From: Akkermansiaceae bacterium UBA1315
Lineage (GTDB): Bacteria > Verrucomicrobiota > Verrucomicrobiia > Verrucomicrobiales > Akkermansiaceae
Direction of reading: 5' to 3'
Assembly (NCBI GenBank): GCA_002307065.1
Contig: DBTN01000030.1
Span: forward strand, 1 to 14,249
DNA: 14,249 nt
Shown: positions 1-7,900 of the stretch, in pieces
Layout: each line of letters opens with the position of its first letter
Numbering within the stretch: position 1 is the stretch's first letter
Position numbers and translations under genes: made by a program
The notes under the pieces: model-generated
Seen by the model: only the letters and a program-made list of their open reading frames with translations
What the model was told of the DNA's origin: nothing
Database searches by the model: none

Positions 1-2262
1 CAAAAACTGAGGAGCGCATCCTAATGCCATCGTCGAGGTCAACGGCCAGCAGGCTTTGCCTTGATTCAAAAACTGAGGAGCGCATCCTCTAGATAGCGAG
101 CGACCTCCGCTGGAAAGCTTTGCCTTGATTCAAAAACTGAGGAGCGCATCCTTCTTCGGCGCTGTCTTCTGAGAGGCTTTCCGCTTTGCCTTGATTCAAA
201 AACTGAGGAGCGCATCCTCGGGAATTCCGCGATGTCAAAGGTGATCTTGCTTTGCCTTGATTCAAAAACTGAGGAGCGCATCCTGCGGCAATGGAGTCCA
301 TGCCACTCGCCAGCGCTTTGCCTTGATTCAAAAACTGAGGAGCGCATCCTAAACCAAATCCGCCGGACTCCATGGTGGATGCTTTGCCTTGATTCAAAAA
401 CTGAGGAGCGCATCCTACCGACAAGAAAAAGAAGAAGAAAAAGGGCGCTTTGCCTTGATTCAAAAACTGAGGAGCGCATCCTGGTGCCTGACCAGCAGCC
501 TGACCAGACTTTGCTTTGCCTTGATTCAAAAACTGAGGAGCGCATCCTCAATAAGTCGGATCGCCATCCGCGAATGCAGCTTTGCCTTGATTCAAAAACT
601 GAGGAGCGCATCCTAGCGCCTCCTTCGCAATCTTCTTGGCCCAAGCTTTGCCTTGATTCAAAAACTGAGGAGCGCATCCTAGCTCATCTTTCGTGGCCTT
701 CGCAGACGTTGCTTTGCCTTGATTCAAAAACTGAGGAGCGCATCCTGAGATTCTCACATTGTCCGATACTCCGCAGCTTTGCCTTGATTCAAAAACTGAG
801 GAGCGCATCCTTCAATTTTGACGGGTCGGTCGGATGGCTAAGCTTTGCCTTGATTCAAAAACTGAGGAGCGCATCCTGCCCATTTGCGGCGGGCGGCTTC
901 CCATACGGCTTTGCCTTGATTCAAAAACTGAGGAGCGCATCCTCTTCGCATCAGTGACCTCTCCAGCTTTGTCGCTTTGCCTTGATTCAAAAACTGAGGA
1001 GCGCATCCTCGCGTTATCGTTAAAGACGCGCACAGCCTCGCTTTGCCTTGATTCAAAAACTGAGGAGCGCATCCTAGCTTTTCGGAGTAGGTTTTTCGTT
1101 TAGCTGCTTTGCCTTGATTCAAAAACTGAGGAGCGCATCCTGACGTCCCATCGATACCGCCACTCGGTGTAGCTTTGCCTTGATTCAAAAACTGAGGAGC
1201 GCATCCTGAGCTTTGGTGCGCCACTGATGATAACAATGCTTTGCCTTGATTCAAAAACTGAGGAGCGCATCCTTCGATTTACGCGTGTCCAGGCACCTAT
1301 TACGCTTTGCCTTGATTCAAAAACTGAGGAGCGCATCCTGCCCACTTCCAGCTCGCCGGTCAGTGGGTTGCTTTGCCTTGATTCAAAAACTGAGGAGCGC
1401 ATCCTCTCACCGCTTGAGCACAGCGAGCACGAGAGCTTTGCCTTGATTCAAAAACTGAGGAGCGCATCCTTGAGATCCTGACCTTGGAAGATCGGGCCGG
1501 CTTTGCCTTGATTCAAAAACTGAGGAGCGCATCCTGCGATCGAGGCGAGCGCGTCATCCTTCCATGCTTTGCCTTGATTCAAAAACTGAGGAGCGCATCC
1601 TCCAAATGAAAAAGATAATGTAAATGTAAAAGCTTTGCCTTGATTCAAAAACTGAGGAGCGCATCCTGCGGCGGTGCAGCGAATTTACTAGGCGGTGAGC
1701 TTTGCCTTGATTCAAAAACTGAGGAGCGCATCCTGCCTAGATCCTGCTTAAGCGATCCGTGATTGCTTTGCCTTGATTCAAAAACTGAGGAGCGCATCCT
1801 CATGTAGCGTGCAACAAAGCGTAGGCTCTTGCTTTGCCTTGATTCAAAAACTGAGGAGCGCATCCTAGAGTCCGCCGATATTTTGAGGAAAATTATGCTT
1901 TGCCTTGATTCAAAAACTGAGGAGCGCATCCTCGAAGCTGCCGCACTCAAGCGGATCGTCTCGCTTTGCCTTGATTCAAAAACTGAGGAGCGCATCCTGC
2001 CTTCCTCAAGGAATTTGGCGAACTGACCGCTTTGCCTTGATTCAAAAACTGAGGAGCGCATCCTCATATCCTGCTGAGTCATATAATTTCTCATGCTTTG
2101 CCTTGATTCAAAAACTGAGGAGCGCATCCTCAGAATAAGTTTGACCTTGTCGTCATTTTGGCTTTGCCTTGATTCAAAAACTGAGGAGCGCATCCTGACT
2201 TTTTCACGCTGGGCATCGATTGCTTTGCTTTGCCTTGATTCAAAAACTGAGGAGCGCATCCT
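1..2262 (+). CRISPR. Type II-C CRISPR array, 34 complete repeats plus one partial
   Basis: The repeat is 36 bp; it begins GCTTTGCCTTGATTC and ends GAGGAGCGCATCCT. Complete copies start at 53, 117, 183, 249 and so on to 2227; positions 1-22 are the 3' end of another copy cut by the window edge. I see no base difference between copies, including the last. The 34 spacers are nearly all 30 nt; exceptions are 28 nt (89-116), 29 nt (747-775, 1406-1434, 1471-1499) and 31 nt (1668-1698). No two spacers look identical. The plus direction is assigned because the tracrRNA anti-repeat at 8405-8419 is complementary to the repeat's 5' end read on plus. The leader and newest spacers should then lie left of the window, with the trailer end facing cas2. 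No embedded -10 element is obvious in the repeat, unlike Neisseria. Confidence 0.98.
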
Positions 2263-2275
2263 AGATGCGCTCCTC
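2249..2275. repeat. Inverted repeat closing the CRISPR array
   Basis: The last 14 nt of the terminal repeat and the bases just after it form a perfect 11-bp stem (GAGGAGCGCAT at 2249-2259, ATGCGCTCCTC at 2265-2275) around a 5-nt loop CCTAG. The downstream arm is a partial inverted copy of the repeat's own 3' end. No T-tract follows immediately, so it is not a canonical intrinsic terminator. It could end or stabilise the pre-crRNA, or be a relic of an inverted repeat copy. The remaining bases up to the cas2 stop (2276-2323) show no recognised feature. Confidence 0.7.
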
Positions 2276-2323
2276 TCCTCTGATAATGAGTAAGTTCTGT
2301 TGTTTTGACGAAAACGGCGGAAT

Positions 2324-2638
2324 TCACCATAACATGATTTGCTCCGGCATTTCCTCGGCGGTTACCTCGACGGCGGGCTTGCCGTGGATGATGTATGCCT
2401 TCTCCCATTGGGCCTTGGTGATGTAGATGGCTCGGATTGAACCTTCGTTCGGGACGGCGAGGCGGATGCGGCGGAGGTGGGTTTCCTGGCGGGCAAAAGT
2501 GACGCAAGGACGAGCGTAAACGCTGAACTGGATCATTTGGAAGCCGTCATCGAGAAGAAATTGCCGGAAGTCGGTTGCCCGTTTCCGTTCTTCTTTCGTT
2601 TTGACCGGCAGGTCAAAGGCGACCATTAGCCATCCCAT
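2324..2638 (-). CDS. cas2: CRISPR-associated endoribonuclease-fold protein Cas2
   Basis: This is a 104-aa Cas2, partner of Cas1 in the spacer-integration complex. It starts with the ferredoxin-like beta strand and family motif GWLMVAFDLPV, followed by KTKEERKRATDFRQFLL, GFQMIQFSVYAR and a C-terminal segment with MPEQIMLW. The Asp of FDLP is the conserved acidic residue of the family. The start at 2638 is preferred because it keeps the full first beta strand. A second ATG at 2626 overlaps the cas1 stop as TAATG but would leave only two residues before FDLP. Either way cas2 overlaps or abuts cas1, implying translational coupling. A longer in-frame opening upstream (to 2863) lies inside cas1 and is not credible. 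Downstream it faces the array's trailer end. Confidence 0.93.
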   Translation of the reverse strand: MGWLMVAFDLPVKTKEERKRATDFRQFLLDDGFQMIQFSVYARPCVTFARQETHLRRIRLAVPNEGSIRAIYITKAQWEKAYIIHGKPAVEVTAEEMPEQIMLW

Positions 2639-3546
2639 TTTGTAGTGGTTCGGGTCCATGGACGGTACGGTCCGGATTGTGCGGAGGTGACGGCTTGGCG
2701 GAAGGAGCGAGTCATGCCTTCGATCACTCCGCGGATGTCGAGGGTGAGTTCGAACCAGTCGACTTTTTCTAAAGGAAAACCGGTTACCCATTGCCGGAAC
2801 TCGCGGGTTACTTCCCAGTCTTCTGTTCCGCGATGGTTTTTCACCCATTGTGCGACCCGCCAATCGACGCAGGGTCGAAAGGGTTCCATGAGATCATAGG
2901 CGAGAGGTGTCGAGTTTTCCCGCACCGCGTGGCAAATGCCGAAGGTGGGATCCAGGCCAATGGCAAAGAGGTTTTGGAGGATGGTGGAAAGCAGGACGGC
3001 GTAACCGTAATTGAGCAGGCAGTTGACTCCGCCTTCGTTTCGACCGCGGCGAAAATCATCGGTTTCCGCGACGTGATCGGCGTAGATCCGCCAGAAGGCC
3101 TTGGCGCATTCTGCTTCTTTTGCGGGAAAGCGGCCTCGTGCAAGTTTTTCCAGACGCGCTAATCGCTCGTCGTCGGGTGCCAATTCGGCGGCGAGGCTAA
3201 ATTGATTCATGCACTTCGCGTCGATGGTTTTGTGCCAGAGCCGCTGTTTAAGCTGAGCGGAAATGTAGGCTTGGGATTTCGTCAGTAAGGTATCGCTCGA
3301 CCGGTTTGCGGGAAGAACGAGCGAGGCGGGTTTAAAATTTTCACAGATCACCAAACCGACTCCGTGTCGGGCGGCTTCGAGCAAGAGCTTCGAATGGATC
3401 GACGCAGAGAAGGACGTGATGATAATCGCCGCCACATCTTCCAAAGGTACGCTTCGTTCACCCTCAACGCTTTTGCAAGTCAGTTGGCCATCCTTGCAAG
3501 ATAAGGAGCAATCCGGCGCGTCGATACTGACGATGTGGTAGGACAT
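2626..3546 (-). CDS. cas1: CRISPR-associated integrase Cas1 (type II)
   Basis: This 306-aa protein is the metal-dependent integrase that, with Cas2, inserts new spacers at the leader-repeat junction. It starts MSYHIVSIDAP and has an N-terminal beta domain with the IHSKLLLEAARHGVGLVICE segment. The C-terminal helical domain carries the expected metal ligands: Glu144 (EAECAKAFW), His206 (GLDPTFGICHAV) and Glu221 (PLAYDLMEPFRP). NYGYAVL at about 179-185 is also typical. Length and motifs match type II Cas1 (about 290-310 aa), so it looks intact. It is first in a minus-strand cas1-cas2 unit, separated from cas9 by a toxin-antitoxin pair and a YegP-like gene. It therefore probably has its own promoter in the 53-bp region shared with the antitoxin. 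Confidence 0.96.
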   Translation of the reverse strand: MSYHIVSIDAPDCSLSCKDGQLTCKSVEGERSVPLEDVAAIIITSFSASIHSKLLLEAARHGVGLVICENFKPASLVLPANRSSDTLLTKSQAYISAQLKQRLWHKTIDAKCMNQFSLAAELAPDDERLARLEKLARGRFPAKEAECAKAFWRIYADHVAETDDFRRGRNEGGVNCLLNYGYAVLLSTILQNLFAIGLDPTFGICHAVRENSTPLAYDLMEPFRPCVDWRVAQWVKNHRGTEDWEVTREFRQWVTGFPLEKVDWFELTLDIRGVIEGMTRSFRQAVTSAQSGPYRPWTRTTTKWDG

Positions 3547-3560
3547 CCGTAGCTCTCGAA

Positions 3561-3597
3561 TTGACAGAGTGAATCAGACGTGCGTCATTTGTGTCAA
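3561..3597. promoter_or_regulatory. Divergent promoter/operator between cas1 and the antitoxin
   Basis: TTGACA at 3561-3566 and its inverted copy TGTCAA at 3592-3597 bracket a smaller palindrome GACG-TG-CGTC (3577-3586). Read on plus, TTGACA is a -35 with a weak -10 (GTCATT, about 3584-3589) ahead of the antitoxin ATG at 3600. Read on minus, the other arm is a -35 with a weak -10 (ATTCAC, about 3574-3569) ahead of the cas1 ATG at 3546. The two promoters would overlap face to face. Phd-family antitoxins are known to bind palindromes at their own promoters, so this is a plausible operator. The -10 boxes are poor matches. Confidence 0.4.
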
Positions 3598-3599
3598 CG

Positions 3600-3854
3600 A
3601 TGAAAACGGCGACGATTCGTGAGGCGCAGCATCATTTATCCAAACTGATGGTTCAAGTGGAACAAGGGGAGGAAATCGTTTTGACGCGTCGGGGGAAACC
3701 GGTCGGGAGGCTGGTTGGGATGGAGAAGGGGGATGAGAAGCCGAAGGTGGTTTGCTGGGCGGATTCGGTGCGTATGAGGAACGAGGCGTTGCATGATTTA
3801 CCGCAAACCCGCCGCAATCCGGTGTTGGAGATGCGCGAGGAGGAGCGGTACTAG
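3600..3854 (+). CDS. Phd/YefM-type antitoxin
   Basis: This 84-aa protein starts MKTATIREAQHHLSKLM and continues VQVEQGEEIVLTRRGKPVGRLV, the hallmark N-terminal dimerisation and DNA-binding fold of Phd/YefM antitoxins (an A-x-x-x-L helix followed by G-E-x-I-x-L-T-R-x-G-K-P-V). The C-terminal third (from about residue 55) is charged and probably unstructured until it binds the toxin. The ATG at 3600 is chosen over an in-frame GTG at 3591, which would add three residues and overlap the possible operator. The gene lies 12 bp upstream of the PIN toxin, as in a normal co-transcribed pair, and probably represses its own promoter. It sits unusually between cas1 and cas9. Confidence 0.9.
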   Translation: MKTATIREAQHHLSKLMVQVEQGEEIVLTRRGKPVGRLVGMEKGDEKPKVVCWADSVRMRNEALHDLPQTRRNPVLEMREEERY

Positions 3855-3866
3855 AAATCAAATGCC

Positions 3867-4310
3867 ATGGGCGGCCCTTCCATTTATGCGGATACCAGTT
3901 TTTTGGTGAGCCATTTCGTCAATGATGGCAACACAGACGCGGCGCGTTTTCTGATTTCAGGGCTCGGGCAGCCCCTGATGATTTCGCCGTTGGGGCGGCT
4001 GGAGTATCGGGGGGCGATGTGGCAGCGGGTGGGAAGGGGGGAGTTCGAGCCCTCCCACGCGAGGAGAGCCTGCTTGCAGTTTCAGGAGCAGGAAAAGTTG
4101 GGCTGGTTCATCGAGGGGGTGGTGGATGAGCAAGAAGTGTGGCGGCGCGCGGTGGGGCTGACGGAACAATTCACCGCCTCGCTAAAAGTTCGGTCGTTGG
4201 ATATTTGGCATGTCGCTTTTGCCTTGGAGGCGGGGGTGGAGCGGCTGTGGACGTTCGATCATCGGCAAGAAACGTTGGCGCGGGCGGTGGGGTTGAAGGT
4301 AAACTTGTAA
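3867..4310 (+). CDS. VapC-like PIN-domain ribonuclease toxin
   Basis: This 147-aa PIN-domain protein starts MGGPSIYADTSFLVSHF. The conserved acidic metal ligands appear as Asp9 (YADTSF), Glu46 (GRLEYRGA), Asp112 (SLDIWHVAFAL) and Asp131 (LWTFDHRQE); the last motif is the typical C-terminal T-F-D of the fold. Family members cleave RNA, often tRNA or rRNA, and are held inactive by the partner antitoxin just upstream. All four ligands are present, so the toxin looks functional. The ATG at 3867 is chosen because an ATG at 3862 is in another frame. After the stop the DNA becomes AT-rich (4311-4389), with only a weak AATAAA/TTTATT stem; no strong terminator is seen. Confidence 0.9.
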   Translation: MGGPSIYADTSFLVSHFVNDGNTDAARFLISGLGQPLMISPLGRLEYRGAMWQRVGRGEFEPSHARRACLQFQEQEKLGWFIEGVVDEQEVWRRAVGLTEQFTASLKVRSLDIWHVAFALEAGVERLWTFDHRQETLARAVGLKVNL

Positions 4311-4389
4311 ACGACTCGGGTCTCAAAATATCAGGGCTAATAAATATGTTGATTTTATTTTCAGGAGTGTTAGTTGTGTAAGCGCTGAC

Positions 4390-4502
4390 CGGCTAATCAT
4401 CTAAATAATTAGCCGCTTTCGCCTTGATTCCATCCCGTGTCTCTCCGTTGAGGGGCACGGGAAGGCAAGCGCCATATGGATCAAAAAGTGAGAGCCAGCA
4501 TC
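4390..4502 (-). ncRNA. Candidate second tracrRNA-like or single-guide-like RNA (split CRISPR-repeat homology)
   Basis: On plus, 4415-4430 equals the first 15 nt of the CRISPR repeat with one C inserted. Positions 4480-4502 match the repeat's 3' half (ATCAAAAA, TGAG, AGC and GCATC in order, with small gaps). Between them lies a 49-nt insert carrying a 12-bp stem with a CGTT tetraloop (4434-4461). Read on minus, the order is: GCTT-GCCTT (repeat-like), the loop insert, AAGGC-GA-AAGC (anti-repeat), then an 8-bp hairpin (4415-4390). CGCTT-GCCTT and AAGGC-GA-AAGCG can pair internally (10 bp with a 2-nt GA bulge), as in a single-guide RNA. Against this, the tetraloop stem pairs slightly better in plus sense (two G-U instead of two A-C), and no clear minus-strand terminator follows. 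It may instead be a decayed repeat or tracrRNA relic. The strand is tentative. Confidence 0.4.
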
Positions 4503-4507
4503 AAACA

Positions 4508-4837
4508 ATGAATGATACAACCAAATGGCTGATTTATCACGATGGCCAAAATCAATGGCGTTGGCGCAGAGCTGCGACCAACGGTGAAATTGTAGGTGCT
4601 TCCAGTGAAGCTTATTGGAACCGGCTGGATTGCGAATCAAATGCGCATCGGCATGGTTACGGGGGCTGCAGTACAGTTGGATCTTCCGATCGTTGGTACT
4701 TCGGAACCGATATTAGCGGAAAACACCGTTGGCAGCGGTTTGCCCCCAACGGTGTTCAGGTAGGCGCGTCATCACAGGGTTACTCGACGAAAAGTTACTG
4801 CGAAGACAACGCTCGGCTGCATTGCTATCACAGTTGA
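4508..4837 (+). CDS. Two-repeat YegP/DUF1508-like small protein
   Basis: This 109-aa protein is built of two related units: residues about 6-51 (KWLIYHDGQNQWRWRR, then NGEIVGASSEAY, then DCESNA...HGY) and about 60-107 (RWYFGTD, HRWQRFAPNGVQVGASSQGY, YCEDNARLHCY). The pattern W-x-W/Q-R, then N-G-x-x-V-G-A-S-S-x-x-Y and a C-E-x-N-A helix is that of the YegP/DUF1508 family, whose biochemical role is not established. No signal peptide or membrane segment is visible. The ATG at 4508 is used; a TTG at 4424 would extend the frame into the repeat-like element and is unlikely. The gene stands alone on plus, convergent with cas9. TTGATTCC occurs at 4424-4431 and again over its stop codon at 4834-4841. 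Any role in the CRISPR system is unproven. Confidence 0.82.
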   Translation: MNDTTKWLIYHDGQNQWRWRRAATNGEIVGASSEAYWNRLDCESNAHRHGYGGCSTVGSSDRWYFGTDISGKHRWQRFAPNGVQVGASSQGYSTKSYCEDNARLHCYHS

Positions 4838-4910
4838 TTCCGTGATTCAATGGGAAGATGTCGCTCACTGGCTTTGTCCGGTGGGCGGCAATTTTGTGTG
4901 AGGACGAATT

Positions 4911-7900
4911 TTACCGGACGGAATGGCCTGAGTAGACTTGCGGGAGGATTTCCAGGCCGCATTCGAGCAGGGGGCCGAGGGTTTTGTTCATGCCGGACCA
5001 AGCGACGCCGTTTTGAGGGGTGATATAGCTGGGGCGAATCATATCAATGAGGAATTTCCCTTTGTTGTTTTTGATGGAAGCAATTCGCCAGATTCCCGTG
5101 TAATCCTGCTGGGAGCGAGCGGGATTGGTTTTGAGGCGGATGAGCATCCCGTTGCGGAGGACGCGGATGGGTTTGTTGCGGTTTTGGTGTTGGAGTTCTT
5201 TAAGGCGAGCGGAGACGTCGTGGAAGGGAATGACGGTGGGGGTCGGATCGAGGGCGAGGCCATAGTTTTCGCCGATGATCATCGCGCCCTTGATATCGGC
5301 GAGTTTTCCGGTGTCGTTTTTGGGATGAGGACCGAGCAGTTTGCCTGCTCGTTCTTCACGGGTTTTAACGGTGATGAGGCGCTTCCCGTTATCGACGGTG
5401 GTGGTTTGTTGGTGGAGAGTGACTCGGGTGTTTTCGCCTTCGCCTTCGGTTTTGGTGATGCCCCAAGTGGTGAGTTCGGCTTTGGTGCCGGAACGATCGG
5501 CGGGGACGTGCTGCATCACGCGGCACTCGGAGAGAGAGAGGGAAAGTTTTTGTTTAAGGGAAGGATCGAGATCGACCATTTGAAGCTCGGTTTTTCCCGT
5601 TGATCTGGAGCCGTCGGCAGATGGTCTGGCGGGGCGTGATTTGTAGCGGCCCGTTTGAAGTAAGATGGTTTGTTCTTCGGGTTTTCGGTTCCGCTTTGTC
5701 ATCGCTGCCCACAGCTTACCCGATTGGTTTTCGCCGTGTCGGGTGAAAGGGAAATAATGGGAGATGAGGGCGAGGGTGGCGGCGTCCAGGGCGTGGTGGA
5801 GGTGGGTGAGTCCGCGGATTTCGTCCTTTGGGCGGGGGAGGTGGTTGGCGGGATCGATGATTTCGGGGCAGGCGTAGGCGAGCGTGCCGAGGAGGTTCCA
5901 GGATTTGCGGACTTCGGCGGTGACGGCACCGGGGATGGTGTCGCAGGTCGTATCGGGGAGCCGGTTTTTGATGCTTCGCATGGCGAGCTTCATGAGGTGG
6001 CTGGTCTGGGTCATCATGCCATCGGTGAAACCGAGGTCTTTGTCATCGAGCGCGGTGGTGGCGAGAAGGGCTTTGCGATTGGTTTTCCGTTTGTAGTCGT
6101 CGAAGTGGCCTTTGGTGTCGAGGGCGGTGACGAAGGCGTCGTATTGGCGGAGCGTAAAGAGGCAGAGGCGGGTGAGGCCGGGAACGGTTTTTCCTTCTTC
6201 GTCGATGATGAATTGGCGGGCGGTGCGTTTGTTTTTCCAGCGGTTGACCTCGGGCCAGGTGAGGACGAGAGCGTGAAGGGCGTTGGTGTTACGGGTGGCG
6301 TAGGGGATGATGTGTTCCCGTTCGAGACTAGGGAGATCGGCAGCATCGTATTTTTCGCCGGTGAAAGGGCATTGCCAATCGAGGTCCATGGCGATGCGGC
6401 ATTTGCGGATGAGGCTGCCGGTAAGGGGGAGGTGAGAGGCGTTTTCCTCAAGATATTTGACGGCTGATTTGAAGTCTCGGAGGCGGCTGTTGAGCTCGGC
6501 GGTGATTTGTTTGGCGGTCTTGCCGGAGAATTCTTTGAGGTCGCGGCCGACTTCGACGATGACGCGGGGGATGGTGGTTTCCCGGGTGCAGAATTCGGCG
6601 AGGATGTCGTCCAAGAGACGGTCAAGAATGAGCAGGCGGTGGCGGACGAGGTGGTTGTTAGTGAGTTTGTCGAGAGGGCGGTCGTTCTGGAGTTCGCGGG
6701 TGCGGGAATTTGGGTCGAGGAGGGAATAGAGGATGCCGTCGGCGGCCTTTTCCTCACCTTCGGGATGGGCGGGGGATTTGGCGGGTTTGGTAGGATCGTA
6801 GCCGGCGAGGACTTCATCGCGGACCTGGCGGAGAATGGGACGTGCGTAGGGGGCGCGGCCGCTGGGGATTTTGGGAGCGACTTTCGTTTGGATGAGGTAG
6901 GTGTCGAAGTCGCGAAAAGGGAGCTGGCCTTTTTTGGGTTTGAGGGTGGCGAAGCTTTTTTCGAGGGCGGAGAGGAGCTCGGGGTTATCGCCGGATTTCT
7001 GGAGAATAAAGGCAAGGGAGGCGGATTTTCCGGCGAGCCAGAGCTGGATGATTTCGCCCCTGATGGATTCCGTGAGGTGTTTCCAGAAGGGGTAGAGTCG
7101 CGCGGTTGGGGAATTCTCGGCTTTGCGGACTTCGTCCATGACGGGGTCGAGGACGAGTGCTTCTTCGCTATCGGGGTGGATTTTGAAATAGGCGTCGATG
7201 TTGGTGGGGACGGGGCCGCAGTGGGATTTGATTTCGCGTTCGAGGTCTTTGTGGGTGAGGCGGCCCTGTTTTTCGGCGAGTTGGAACAGGGTGGCGCGGA
7301 GTTCTTTGTCGAGAGGTTCACCGTTGGCTTTGATGTTGGCGAGGATGCGGGCAAACCGGTATTCGAGGAATTCTTTGGATTTGGCGGTAGGAACTTTGGC
7401 AAATTTTTCGGCCTGTTTGCGGGCTTGAGCTTCCGTTTTTCCGGCGGTGATCTCGTTATCGTAGACTTCGGCCCAAGTGATGGGGCAGCGGGAGATGATG
7501 CGGTTGTCGAAACGCGGGATGAGCTGGCCGAAGAGGAGACCGCCGTGGTGGCGCTTGGGGAGTCGGATATCGGCGGTTGTTAGAAGATCGCGTTCGGCCG
7601 GGGTCAGGTCGTTGCTTTTTAAAATGAGGCGGACTGTTTCGGGATCGAAGCCGGGGATTTTTCCAGTGTGGATGGAAATGAGTTTGGCGACTTCCTTTTC
7701 GACCACGCCGCGAGGATAAGCGGCATCGAGGGTTTTGTAAGGGAGATGTGAGGAAATGGTTTTGTGATGCTGGGCGGGATCGAGGCCGAGGCAGGCGGTG
7801 ACGGTTTCGCACATGGTTCCCGTGTCGTATTTTTCCATGAGCGCGCGGGCGGCGATTTCCTTTTTGGTGTCATCGTCGGCGGCTTCTTCGCGGGACCATT

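Noticed and set aside
1..2262. Array transcribed on the minus strand from a leader next to cas2
   Set aside because: The tracrRNA anti-repeat pairs with the plus-strand repeat at its 5' end, and the plus repeat begins with G as most type II repeats do.
66..2293. Many open frames across the CRISPR array encoding proteins with a 22-residue period
   Set aside because: They arise because repeat plus spacer is usually 66 nt, a multiple of three, and the repeat has no stop in several frames. They are the array read as codons, not genes.
3591..3599. GTG at 3591 as the antitoxin start
   Set aside because: It adds only three residues and overlaps the likely promoter/operator; the ATG at 3600 gives the standard Phd-like N-terminus.
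4390..4502. This element as the main tracrRNA
   Set aside because: The 8384-8507 RNA has anti-repeat, nexus-position hairpin and a strong terminator in the standard order, while this element has a large insert and no clear terminator.
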